Shown here piece by piece: positions 23,466-36,400 of a stretch of 64,000 nt of DNA; position 1 is the stretch's first letter, and each line of letters starts with the position of its first letter. The position numbers were made by a program, and so were the translations under genes. The DNA is from Episyrphus balteatus (lineage: Eukaryota; Arthropoda; Insecta; Diptera; Syrphidae). The stretch spans positions 20,090,501 through 20,154,500 of the forward strand of contig NC_079135.1 of assembly GCF_945859705.1 (NCBI RefSeq), given 5' to 3'. The notes beneath the pieces are model-generated. The model saw only the letters and a program-made list of their open reading frames with translations. It was not told where the DNA came from and made no database searches.

Positions 23466-25299
23466 TTAGTAGTATTTTATTTTCATTTTTAATTTTTTTA
23501 AATGATTTCAACTTATAAATCGTATAATTTTAATGTTTAGTGAAAATATCTTAAATATAAATAATTCTAATCTCATACTTAAAAAAAAAAAACCCTAATG
23601 TTTTTAGGTTAGAACAAAAAGGATTAAAAATAATTTCAAAATGACAGCAATAAACTAAAATTATTTTATTTATTCAACCAAAAACAATAATATCGAACAG
23701 AAATATTGACATAAAACGATTTTAGAATTAAAATATACACATACATACATATGTACATATAAATAATTCCTTAAAACGACTAATCATTCAAATGGCAATC
23801 ATTGGAAAAATATATAAATTTATTTAGTTTACATATCAAATGATGGCACTGCACTCTGGCATACAGTTAGTCAGGACAGGGTCGTGTTTTGTTTTGTCAA
23901 TTAATCCACACACATTTTGATGGCTTCCGGTATTATTGTTTTATAGGTTTTTACATATAGTGTTTATATACATAAATTACCAATATAACGAATCACAAAT
24001 GCCAAAATAGAATTTATCAGTGCCGCAAAACAACGTTGGCTTAGGGCGAATTTTCAAAGAGAGTTTAGAATTTGTTGACAGGATGTTTATCTACATTTAT
24101 ATATTCAGTTAGATAGATAGGAAAGTAATAAATCATTTGACAAAATAAGTTGATGACAAAGCATGGGTTGAAAGTTTGTTGAAATATAGTTTTGTGTGAT
24201 AAGCTCATCGATCAGCTTAACTTTTTCAATAAATTTATTTATTGCAATGAATTTTTTAAAAATATGAGTTTTTCAAAAGTATTTTTATTAAAATAAAGGA
24301 TTTTAAAATTTAAATTAGAGAGAATTTATGTTGTTTTGTAGAATGTTGTTAAGCTTGATATATTCAATATTTTTATTATTTCAGCTTTTAAGGGTATATG
24401 GTAACATAGTGAGCCGCTTAGCAGCCTTAGAGAATATATACATATATGTTGATTATTTTTGGGGATAACATTTATTAAAAGCACTTAAAGAGACCTTTCT
24501 TTTGATGTTTTTGTCGATAGATTTTGAGAAATTTTTTAAAATGCGATTTTTTTTGTTAACCCTTAAGCACAAAAGTTGTAGATATTTTTTTATATGACCT
24601 CAAACATTTTGAGAAAAACGCAAAAATTAGATTTTTTGTTTTTTTATTTTTATCTTTTACAAAAATAGTTGGATTTAAACAAAACCTAACTAAAAATTAC
24701 ATTATTGTGTTTTCTACCAATTTTAAATGTTGTTTGAGCAAAATATTAATTTTTGGATTTTTGACGAATTTACCTAATTTGAAAAAAAAAAATAGGTTAT
24801 TTTCCAATCAAAAAAGTTACCGAAGTTTTTGAAAAGTTTGGAATGCCGTTTTTATTAGATAACAACCTTTTATTTAAGACTATTCAGAAAAACTACACTT
24901 TTATTTCAGAAAATATTGAGAAAAATTGAAAGAAACAAAATCACGATTTTTAAGATCGATTTTTCCGTAAATGACAGCAATATTGGCGAGAATTATTGGC
25001 CTTTGACTGTCTTAATTTAAATCTAGCATTAGAATGGCTCTAACCTGGAAAGTTTTTGAGCCACCTTAGAAGCAAAGTGTCCTACCTATATCAAAATCTA
25101 GAGTTTTTCAGAAAAGCGATTTGAAATATTTTTACTCTTAAAAAAATAATTTTCGTCTAGAGTTTATGCGAGGAACTAAAAGTCGTGGAAAAAAAATTAA
25201 TTTTTGGTCCTCTATCGAATAGTAGTTATAATTCATTACAAAAAAAAAAAAAATAAAAATAATTACTATTCTTGTGTTCCTTTTCAGCAATGCTTAAAA
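23466..25299. other. AT-rich, nothing recognised
   Basis: No gene or RNA seen. The part from about 24400 to 25300 has the style of TE interior (repeated short A/T-rich phrases) and abuts the arm at 25300, but has no second copy in this window to prove it. Confidence 0.35.
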
Positions 25300-26035
25300 A
25301 AGCGTCGAGGAGCGTCTGTAAAGCCGGTTTACGGACGATGAGTTTACGTGATAACGTCGTCAGAAAACAGGTTGTGTGCTTTTGCTTAAAATGAGTCAAT
25401 TGAAGCATTTACTTATATCAAACAATCATAATTTACAAGAAAAAGCTAAAAAAAATACCTTTTTTATTTTCGCATTATATTAATTTTTTTATTTTAAAAG
25501 CTTACACAAAAAAAAATTAGGTATGCAATTTAAAAGCCAAGTATTTCTTCTTAAGAATAAAACCATTTTTAAATTTTTACAATGTGCAAAAAGTATAAAA
25601 ATAATTTATTGAAAACAATCATTTTCATCACAAAAAGCAAAAAAAACATGAATTTTTATCTTCTCACGTCATTAACTCCTTTTTTTCCCTAACAACCTAT
25701 ACAAAATTTTATACCATCTGAAAGATTTTTGTCTTAGCTCAAAATATATATATCGATCAGGTCTATGAGACATCTACAAAAAGAGCTAGGATTTTTTGAA
25801 CTCGATCAAATTTCATTAAAAAATAAACAAAACTTTTATTTTTATGTTCTCACACTATGGAATCAATTTTTTTGTTTGACAACCTATTAACCAACTGAAA
25901 GCTTATTATTTCACCTTTCATATGACGTATCAATCTCATTTCAAAGATGCCTACAAGAGAAGTTAGAATTTTTTAAAGTCAACCATGTTTTGAGGTTTTT
26001 CGCAAGTTTCTTGAATTAACATTGTGTAGCTTGTA
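25300..26035. repeat. Inverted copy of the repeat at 1-812
   Basis: Reverse complement of the window start: GTCGTCAGAAAACAGGTTGT near 25358, then CTTGAATTAACATTGTGTAG at 26009, ending in CTTG at 26035. Identity looks around 85% with indels. It ends exactly where the second copy of the 22328-type interior begins. Confidence 0.75.
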
Positions 26036-26790
26036 GTTAGTCTATTGTTATGTGTGATATACCAAATGAGAGGTAATTGTATCAGGATGCTCATAAAAGT
26101 TTAATAAAATTTCTATCTGCTCAATCTGCTTGGTCTAAAGTTATAACCTGTTGAAATCTAAAATTTAATTTTACCGTTATCTCAAAATTGTGCTTACACA
26201 CATTTAGTCGTGGTCATGGTCTATCATTACACCATTATACTTTATTCCTGTATCTATTAAAGAAAATAAGATACAAATAAAAAACGATGAAAATCGGTTA
26301 AAAACGGTCAAAAAACGTGTTTTTTAAAAACTTGTTTCTTCCTTTATTCAGTCAAAACTCACAAAACGATTCCAATTTTTTGCACATGTATGCACAAGGC
26401 CAAAACCTACATGTCCTATAAGTTTAAGTTTTTTTTTAACCCTAAAAAAAAACAGCTAAAAATCAAAAACTACCCAAAAATACCCCTAAAAAACAAGGTG
26501 TTTTTCAAAAATTCATATTTCGAAACGCAGAGTGTTGGAAAAAAATCCGTACTAAACCCTAAATTTTTTTTCTCTCATATTTCACCTGGCTTCTTTAGAA
26601 TTGTCAAAAAAAAATTTTCCCTACCCAAAATCATCATTTTGTCATAGCCCCAACACGTGTACAACGTTCAAACAAAACGTTATAGCTTAGTTTAAAATTT
26701 TTTTAGAATTTTTTCTTAAATGCAGTTATTCTTAAATTAGTCTCATCTATCTATAGCAAAAAAAAATCAACTCTCTAGAACTTCGCGTTT
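26036..26790 (+). repeat. Second, diverged copy of the 22328-type repeat interior
   Basis: Parallel to 22500-23270: GTTATGTGTGATATACCAAA (26048), AACCTGTTGAAATCTAAAAT, CACATGTATGCACA, CCTATAAGTTTAAG, TTTTTCAAAAATTCATATTT, then TCAACTCT near 26768. Lacks the CTGACCCGG start. No intact ORF. Confidence 0.7.
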
Positions 26791-28079
26791 AGATTTTAGC
26801 CCAAATTTTATCTTTCCGTCTTTGCTTTATTCCTTACTGTTTAAATGAACCCATGCCATAGTCTACTTATATTTTAGGTTACTTCTCAGTCCAAATTTTC
26901 AATCTTTCATTCAAAGTTTTTACGCCAACAAACCAAACTCCTCAAGAACTTTATGAGGTGAAATCGAGTACAGACACGTGTTTGAACACAATTATCTTCG
27001 ACACAATCTTATACGATCAAACAAAATTGATAAACTAAAAGAGATAAATCTTCACAAACAGAATAAAAGTATAGGTTATTGGGTCAAATCTACAAGTCTT
27101 CCTCATCAATCCGATTACAAACAAAAAACCCCATCCGCTTCATCACCTGGCAGACAAAAGTTTCCACTTTCTCCAGACATTTTTCATCTTGAAAATCCTC
27201 TACATCCTCCCATATAACTACTTTTGCAAGGTAAATTTTCCACATCCTTTTCGACTGGCAGCGGTGAAGTAGAAATTCCATCCTCCCACAAGAAAACTTT
27301 GCCACAATCACTGAAATACGATCTGGAAAATGTTAAATTTCTCTTTCTTCTTTTTCAACTTTCATTTATAATCTGTGAAGCACCATCATCATCCACCTCC
27401 TTCTTCTTTCTATCTAATGAAACATGGAATTTTGTCGTTTTCATCTACTTCGGAGATTAGTCAAGAAGCTCACATTCGCATCACAGAGACATAATATCCT
27501 TCTAACCTGCTCTATATTTTATATCCTTTCGCCTTCTCGAATTTATGCTTTCTTTGTAATTAGCATATCTACAATTTATTCTCATATATTTTATATAGAA
27601 ACGACTGATGCATATGTGTGTGGAGAGTCTTCTCTTTTTTGGTTCTAAGTTTATCCTTCTTCTTAGTTTTTTTTTTTTGGGTTTTGCGGGCTTTATGGTA
27701 TATGGATGGAAAAAGCGGAAAAGTGCTCGCACAAAGTGAGGTGTGTGCTCTCGATTGTTATCACAATGAGGAAACTTTTTGTTCTCATTTGTTCTTCTTG
27801 AGTGGCTTTAAAACTTTTAATAGCCTAAAATAATTCTCCGGCCTTTGCTCAAAACGGAAACACTAAGTTGTGTGCCCCTCTCCTTTTTGTATTTTTGTGA
27901 GTAGGTCTGTATATAAAATCGTATAGTGTGGAAGGTAGTAGAAGAGTCGTTGTCGTGTCGTCGTCGTTCTATGGAGCGTCAATCCATAACCTCAACTTTG
28001 GTGCACTTTCTACGTCCGAAAATTGAAGTTACAATACTGTGTCAATTGTTTTGGAGACTTTTTTTTAGACAAATTTCTG
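26791..28079. other. Low-repeat intergenic block
   Basis: Composition is less A/T-run dominated than the rest. Many short ORFs on both strands (26978-27833), none with a recognisable domain. A TATA-like element is listed separately. It could include an exon or UTR of a gene I cannot recognise. Confidence 0.3.
27910..27918 (+). promoter_or_regulatory. TATA-box-like element
   Basis: TATATAAAA followed by TCGTATAGTG; the 14-base string TATATAAAATCGTA recurs at 61210. No convincing initiator at the expected +30 and no ORF downstream before the satellite at 28080, so promoter activity is only a possibility. Confidence 0.25.
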
Positions 28080-30570
28080 TTGGAGTTAACTAGTTTCGGC
28101 TACGATTTGCCATTTTCAGTTACGATTTAATGTATTTGAATCCGATTTCGTCTGCGATTTACCAGTTTTGGTTGCGATTGCTATTTTCAGCTACAATTTA
28201 CTTGTTTCGTCTGCTATTTGCGAACTTTTGATGTGATTTCTTTGAAATGGCTGAGTAATACTTAAGTTTAAGCGGCAATTTTTGAGTTTTGACTTCTATG
28301 CGATTTACCAATCTTGGTTGTGATTTACCAGTTTCGATTGCGATTTTCCAGGATCAGCTGCGATTTGTCAATTTCGTTTGCGAACTAGCTACTATGTTCA
28401 GCTGCGATTTACTAGTTTCGGATGCCATTTAATGGTTTTAGTTGTGAATTTATATTTTTTTACTCCAATTTCGTATGCGATTTACCAGTTTTATTTGCGA
28501 TTCGCTAGTTTCAGCTTCAATTTACCTGTTTCGTCTGCTATTTGCGAACTTTTGATGTGATTTCTTTGAAATGGCTGAGTAATACTTAAGTTTAAGCGGC
28601 AATTTTTTAGTTTTGACTTTTATGCGATTTATCAATCTTGGTTGCGATTTACCAGTTTCGATTGCGATTTTCCAGCATCTGCTGCGATTTGTCAATTTCG
28701 TTTGCGAACTAGCTACTTTGTTCAGCTGCGATTTACTAGTTTCGGATGCCATTTAATTGTTTAAGTTGTGAATTTATATCTGTTCACTACAATTTCGTAT
28801 GTGATTTACCAGTTTTGGTTGCGATTCGCTAGTTTCAGCTACAATTTACTTGTTTCGTCTGCTATTTGCGAACTTTTGATGTGATTTCTTTGAAATGGCT
28901 GAGTAATACTTAAGTTTAAGCGGCAATTTTTGAGTTTTGACTTCTATGCGATTTACCAATCTTGGTTGCGATTTACCAATTTCGATTGCGATTTTCCAGG
29001 ATGAGCTGCGCTTTGTCAATTTCGTTTGCGAACTAGCTTCTATATTCAGCTGCGATTTACTAGTTTCGGATGCCATTTATTGGTTTTAGTTGTGAATTTA
29101 TATTTGTTCACTACAATTTCGTATGCGATTTACCAGTTTTGGTTGCGATTCGCTAGTTTCAGCTTCAATTTACCTGTTTCGTCTGATATTTGCAAACTTT
29201 TGAGGCGATGTCTTTGTTATGGCTGAGATTTACTTAAAAGTTTTTGCTGCAATTTACGAGTTTTTAATGCAATGTGATTTACCAACCTCGGTTGCGATTT
29301 ATCAATTCCAGTTGCGAAAAACTATATTCAGCTGCAAATATGGATGCCATTAACTACTTTTAGTTTAGAATTTATGTTTTTGACACTGATTTCGTATGCG
29401 ATTTTTTGACTAAAGGTTCCGATTTCGGTTGTATTTTTAGAAGTTTTGGTTGCGATTTTTAAATCTCGATAGCAATTTACCAGTTTTGGCTGTGATTAAT
29501 CAATTTCGCGGTGCTGTTAAACCAGATTCTGCTACGATTTTTCATATTCAGCTGCGATTTGCCCCTTTCGCTTGCGATTTAATAGTTTCAATTGTGATTT
29601 AATGGTCTTAGGCTCCGATTTTATCGTACATCTACGATTTACCGGCTTTGCTTGCGATTAACTAGTTCTTAGCTGCATTTGACCACTTTTATCACCAATT
29701 CACCAATTTTCGTAGCGATTTACTAGTTTCGGTTGCGATTTAATGATTAAATTTTCAAATTTCCGTTGGATTTTCAAAAGTTTCGGTTGTGAATTATCGG
29801 CTGCAATTAATCAATTTTACGACGATCTTTCATGTTCACCTGCGATTTACCGATTTCGGTTGTGATTTAAAAGTACATATTGCCTGCGATTCACTATAGT
29901 TTATAGCTGAATTTGACTATTTTGTTCTGCAATTCACCACTTTTAGTAGCAATTTACCAGTTTCAGTTGCAGTTTACTTTGTTTTGGTTGCTATTCAATG
30001 GCTAAAAGTTCCGATTTCGGTTACGTTTTGAAAAGTTTTGGTTACGATTTATAAGTTTCAATTGCGATTTTTAAATCGCGATCGCAATTTACCAGTTTTG
30101 GCTGTGATTTTTCATGTTCAGCTGCGATTTACTGGTTTCGGTTGCGATTTACCGTTTTTAGTTGTGATTTAATGGTTTTATACTCCGATTTCGTATGCGA
30201 TTTATCAGTTTTGGCTCCGATTTACAAAATTTTTTTGGTAAATTTGACCACTTTCGTCCGCATTTCACAACTTTGTGTAGCAATTTATCAGTTTCTGCTG
30301 GAGTTTACTAGTTTTGGTTGCAATTTCATGACTAAAGTTTCCGATTTCGGTTGCGATTTTAAAAGTTTTGGTGGCGATTTATCAGTTTTGATGCGAATTA
30401 ACCAGTTTTGGCTACGATTTATCAGTATCGCTTTGCTGTTTACTAGTTTCTGTTGCAATCTTCCATGTTCGGATGCGATTTACTAGTTTCGGTTGCGATT
30501 GACCAGTTTCGTTTGCATTATCACCTTCGAATGGAATTTATCAGTTTTCTGATCAAAATTTCTTCTTTTT
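28080..30570 (+). repeat. TGCGATTTACCAGTTTCG satellite with 324-bp higher-order repeat
   Basis: The base unit is about 22-26 bp, close to GGTTGCGATTTACCAGTTTC with variable ends. The landmark TGCTATTTGCGAACTTTTGA recurs at 28212, 28536 and 28860 and in diverged form at 29184: an exact 324-bp spacing each time. After about 29230 only the base unit remains. ORFs of 60-114 codons on both strands arise from the periodicity. Confidence 0.9.
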
Positions 30571-33040
30571 TTGCACCCCAGTTTATTTATATTTGATGGG
30601 ATGTGTTCATCAATTTCAGAGAGAGCTCTTATATATTAATGGACTTTGGTAAAGTCTTAAATGTCTGGCAATTTATTACCCGAATAGGTTCTCCTAAATA
30701 GTCCTATGTGAAAAAGATAGAGAATGGGGTGTCATACGGTACGTGTCAATACGAAATAAAGTGGGATAAACCATAATGTGAACTATGGCTAAGCAATTGC
30801 TAGATAGCCATCAAAGTGGTATTGGTATTTGGGTTTGGGCGATGGGTTATTTTGTGAGTAATTGATGAAGATATTTTTCGCCAATGACCAAACAATAAGA
30901 AATAATGTCAATTTTATTTTTATTTTGATTGTTTTTTTTTTGGGAGAAAAGCGATATAATTGGGTAAATCCGGTGTGAGTTCTTATTCGATCTATTTGTG
31001 TCTGTTAGATTTGAATCGGAGTAAGGTTAAGGTCATGGAAACTAATAAAATGTTAATTGACATTTTGATTGACATTAAGGAGAAATTAGAAGAAGAAATT
31101 TGGTAATTAAACAAATTTAATTTTATACCGAAAATTTTGTCTAGATTATTTCTATTAAATATTGCAGAAGTAAACGCCTACCAGTTTTATCAAAAAACCT
31201 AAAATTATGAAAAACCAACCGAAAATCGTAGAGAGATAATCCTGAAAGAAGTCACTGATATAAACCACAGTTGAGAATTGCAGTAAAGGCTTATTTGAGT
31301 TTTTTTTTTTTTTTTTTGATAATTTTTGAACTAACGGTGGGAGGGAACCACTATGATTAGTTAAGAAAGGTCTAAAAAGTACAATTCACTTGTACTTAAA
31401 AAGAAATCACTTCACATAACATTTTATATTTGTTGTTGCTTTTGAAAAATGTTTCAATAGATAATACTTAGCTTGCAGATTTTTAAAGGTGCTGAAAATC
31501 AATGATTTTTACACTTGAAAAAATATTTGTATTTTGTGAATTTTATGGTAAAATATAACAGGAATTTTATATGGACTACACTCAGTCAAGTAAGAATTAT
31601 GAGTCAAATAAATATCATTTAAGTTGCAGTGCCCACACCAGTGGATTTATTTTTTCTAAATAAGGTCACTGTGGTGTATACGTACTTTTTTTTTTTTTTT
31701 TTTTTTGTGAGGTGAATACAAAATATGCTTCAATAATTTTTAAACTAAGGGTAAATAAAAGTTGAACTATCCTGGGCTAACTAAACTAACGATTTTTACA
31801 CAAAAAAAAAAAAAAAAAATCATAATTTTTTCGGTGTCTGATATGAAAAAAAAATTGTTATGTACAGAAAAAAAAAATTGGGCTATCCTGGACTAACGTT
31901 GGGCAAACGAACCACAGTGCAAAACCTACAATTTTGACACTGAATACAAAAAAAAAATATTTTTTATGATTTTTGAGTAAAAAAAATAATTCCGTTATAA
32001 TTCATCTTTGATTAAAGGCTCTAAAAATGCATAGAATCCTAAAATATTTGCTAAAACCTTTTCGTTAGTTGGATTTTATATTTCACCAAACCTTTATCTT
32101 CTCAAAAGGTTTTTACAAAAAATATACAAAAATTATATAAAATTTTAACCTAAATTTCTTGAAAAAAAAACGTTACCTCTTTTAACTTTCTCTCATCCTT
32201 ATCCCCAAAGACAAACCCTAAACCAAATCGATTTGGATCAATTTCAAAGTACCTATGAAGCTGTGTTCTGTGTACTAGGTACATTCACTTTGTATGCTAT
32301 TTTAAAAACTTGATGATGTTGAACGCAGAGAAAACTCTATAACTCATAGATACTCTCTATTGGCTGATGGTTTTCTACTTGACGTCAGTTTGACTTTCTT
32401 TTCAAGATAGAATCTCCTTCAAACATAGATAAACGATACAACTATTAAGTTCGAAAAGAAATAAAATAAAGAATCTTATAGATATATATTTCACCTCAAG
32501 GAATAAAGTTTCAACCATAGCCAAAGTCAATGGAAGATGAAAAAGTTCGAAGAAAAAAACAAAAAAAAAAAAAAAAAATCTACCAAAAGATTTTCATGTG
32601 TATGTGTATCGTGTTCCCAAGCCATTTACCAACGCGGAAAATCTCATCAGAGAAGATTATACATATATGTGTACGGATCCTTACATTGATGTCGATGTCA
32701 TGTCAGTTTCACTTCAACAGAGACTGATGGAAAATTCGGTTGTAATTTCTATTTTCATGACTTCAAAAAAAAGATATAAAACAAAAAATCATATTGATAT
32801 ATTGCCTACGTGTTGAAAACTGGGTATATGCCTACTTTTATGGATTTTGAAAAAAGCTTATTGCATATGTGATATTTTTTTTTGCGTCAAATTGATATCA
32901 TGATTTATTTATTTTAAACCTAATTTTTTTGTACGGATTTTTGGAAATCTTATCTTCCTTTGTTTTTAAAAAAGTAGGGGAGTTCGGGGCATATTTGTTC
33001 AGAAAAAAAATTTGTTTTTAAAGATCTCAAGATTGCAACT
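30571..33040. other. Intergenic 3' flank of the gene, AT-rich
   Basis: No gene recognised. Contains several poly-A/T runs, a TATATATA-rich segment near 32482, and a GGGGAGTTCGGGGCATATTTG phrase near 32980 that resembles the end of the element at 43255. ORFs at 32530-32816 overlap and look non-coding. Confidence 0.35.
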
Positions 33041-33046
33041 TTTATT
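33041..33046 (-). terminator. Poly(A) signal AATAAA
   Basis: On the minus strand AATAAA lies 39-44 bases beyond the stop codon of the DUF4803-like gene (stop at 33087-33085). Position and sequence are right for the end of a short 3' UTR. Cleavage site not visible. Confidence 0.7.
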
Positions 33047-33084
33047 AGATAAAAAAAAAAAAATTAACTATTTACATGATAAAT

Positions 33085-33421
33085 TCAATCAAGCTTAAAA
33101 AGAGTATCAGTTGCTTGTTCAATTTGTTTGAAATCAAGTAGGTTTGACATATCGGGTTGTATCAAACTTATTGCAATCAAACCACCAGATCCTGCAGCAG
33201 CTTCATGATACAATCTAATACCATTTAGCGGTGATGGTGGATAAGAAACACATTCTCTGGTATCCAAAAGTGGAACAGTTGATTGACCAAAGTCTTTTTC
33301 AAAATCTGATGGTTGGAAGCTGACCGAATAACGTTTATCTGCACCAAGAGGTTTTGAAATTAAATTTTTGGTATCATTAACATATTTTGGATCATCTGCG
33401 TGTTCAAGTTTGATTTCATTT
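33085..33421 (-). CDS. Exon 8 (terminal), residues 554-665
   Basis: Opens after a TTTTTTTTACAG acceptor; one base completes a Leu codon split over intron 7 (33422-33499). Encodes a C-terminal domain with one Cys (TRECVSYP) and a Gly-rich AAAGSGG turn, ending FKLD then TGA. It has no membrane anchor, so the mature protein is probably soluble and secreted. Confidence 0.88.
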
Positions 33422-36400
33422 CTGTAAAAAAAATTCAAAAAAAAAAAAAAAAGTATTAGAATTTTAAAAAAAGTTCAATTTTTTGAAAAAAAAACTTACA
33501 ATTCCAATTCACTGTTCATAAAGGTAACTGTTTTGTTGTCTAATGGATTAAAGCCATTAGTTATGAATTTTATTAATCCACCTCGGAATGTGGTTTTTTT
33601 CATTTGAATTGCTAAAAAGAAGGAAAATGTTTTTAATTTAATTATTAATAATCGAGAATATAAATAAAATATATTTCTTACATGTTAAAATGCCATTTTC
33701 TGGTAGTGAAAAGTCACCTAATTCGATTTTCTTTAGCTTAGCACCTAAATATGCAATTTCATTACTTTCAGGTGTTTTTGTCCAAAATACTGGTACAGCT
33801 GGATCAACTGAAAGGATATCCATGTATTTTCCTTGTTGAATATCCATGTAGATGACTTTGTTCTCTAGACGGTAACGAAGACCAGTGATGACACTATCAA
33901 AAAGGATAACAAAAATGAGAGAAAATTGCTGTGTATATTTTTTATTATTTTGATATAGGTAACTAATCCCAAGGATAAGATTATTTTTTTTACTAAATTT
34001 AACGAAAATTTTTATAGAGGAGCGTTTAAGTAACCGTAATAGCAAAACTTTACAAAAAATGTCAAAAAACATATTTTTCAATTTGAATACAAAGTTCAAA
34101 TTTTTCTTAAAAAAATCAATTTTTTGAAAACGGGCTTAGTTATTTTTTTTTTAAATCCCGTTTTTAAAATGTTGATTAATATTTTTTCAAATATGGCATA
34201 CGAACAGCTTTTTTGAAAACAAAATAATAATTTTCTTACTACCTAAATATAGGTATCTACCTAAGAAATATTTGTTTTTTTTTTAACTTTTTTAATTTTG
34301 TGTATTCGTTTTTATCAAATCCTATACTTTGTTTTGTGGTCAAAATCATTTCAAACGATGTTTAAGTAAACAAACAAGAACAAATTTTACATATTTTAAC
34401 ATTAGTAATGAAATGCCTCTTATAAAATTAAATTATTTTTTTGACTTTTTTTGAAAGAGGGTTACTGATTTTTTTTGCGAAATTTTCATTTTAAGCGTTT
34501 GTTATAGAAATGAATAATTTTAAATGGAGTGGTAAGTTTTTTTTTCTTTGAAAATTTTACTAAATATAAGTTTTGAGTGATAAATTTTTAATTTTAGAAG
34601 AATAAAAGAATTACACGGTGTAACACTCAAAATATACGCGGGCGGAGACCTATCAGGTTTTGTAGAGCTAGTCGCACTGAATACGAAACGGTATTTGAAA
34701 ATCCCCTAACACCCCCAAAATCTGGAGTTACGGGCAAAAAACGGTTTTTTGGACCTTCACCCATTGAAAAAATTCTAGCTTCGACAATTTTTTACCCATT
34801 TTCGATTTTTTACAGTTTCTGATAGAAGATAAATATACCTTTTTAACAATGTATAAAACATGTAACTCGGTTAAACCACTTAGAATTTATAAGATGTCAA
34901 AGATCAAAAATTCAATTTTTTTTGTCATTTGCCCAACTTCGGGATCAAGTTAAAGTATATGTTTTCAAGACAACATGCTATTTTAAAAATATATTATAAG
35001 ACTATATCTATTTCCCAATTGATCGAGGTATTTTTTATGAAAATCACTTCAAAATTGGCTTAGAAAAAAAAATTTTTCAATTTCAACCCAGTTACAGAAA
35101 TTCGAACTTTTAGGCATAGAACAAAAATGTTGTTTCGGCACGTAGTAGGATAAGTTGGGCTCCAGGATTTGATGAAGGGTTTTTGTAGAGGAGCTCAATA
35201 CAAAATTTTTTTTCTTTGTTAGGGGGGTCTATCTCCCCCCGTTTAGGTGGGAGGGGCATTTTTCTAAAAAAAAATTATCAAAATAAAAAAAAATTATTAA
35301 AAAACAACGGCAACACTTACAGTAATAAATGATACCATTTCCAAAAGGCAAAATTGTGCATTTGATTCTAATTTTTAAATCAATATAATATTACCAATAG
35401 TTTTTGAAATAATCGATTTCAATGTTAAAAATAGGGGAAAAAAATTTTTTAAAAACTCATTTTATACTATTTTTGTCCATGAATTGAATTTTAGTAAATA
35501 AATTACTTAGACAGAAAACTGCCTCAATTAATTCCTTATCGAACCGTGAAAACTATATGTTTCTATGTCTTCTAGTTTTTGGGAAAATTGAAAAATTATT
35601 TTATCAGATTTTTCTTTTTTCAAAATATTTTTTGTTTTCATTTGTTTTTATTTTTCAATTTTCTCAAAAACTAGAAGACATAGAAACATAATAGTTTTCA
35701 CTGTTCGATAAGGAATTTATTGAGGCAGTTTTCTGTCTAAGTAATTTATTTACTAAAATTCAATTCATGGACAAAAATAGTATAAAATGAGTTTTAAAAA
35801 AAATTTTTTCAGACTTTTTAAAGCATTTGAAAGTACAGTATTTTGAAAACAGAGTTTTGACAAAACAAATTCTTTTAATTTGCATTACAATATTTTGGTT
35901 ATTTAGTATTTCGTGCATACATAACTTTGAATAAGATACAGTATTTTGAAATACAATATTTAAAAAAAAGTATTATGTATTTCGGCCTCAAATCGAAAAT
36001 TAGGTGCCATTCCTTATTAAAAAAATTGATAAAGTATACCTAAATAAGTAATCAAATCAATTATAAGCAACAAATTTGTAAATTTTGTAAATTTTGCATA
36101 TATAAGTGAAAGAATGATTCTACAAAGTTCTAAAAAAAAAAAATTTTGAAAATGTTTAAAACCGCACCTTTTAATTTTTTAAATTTTGTAACACAGAACT
36201 GTGAAAAGCAGAATTTTGTAATATATAATTTTGAGAGCAGAATTTGGTGAAACAGAATTTTAACTTCAGAAGAATTTTAAACCCAATCTAGTTCTACTTT
36301 TAAATAAAACTGAAAATATTTAAAATGAAAAAAAAAAAAAATAAAAAAAATCGAAATTTGATATTTTTCAAAATTTTTCTTAGCTCTTAGATTACCTACT

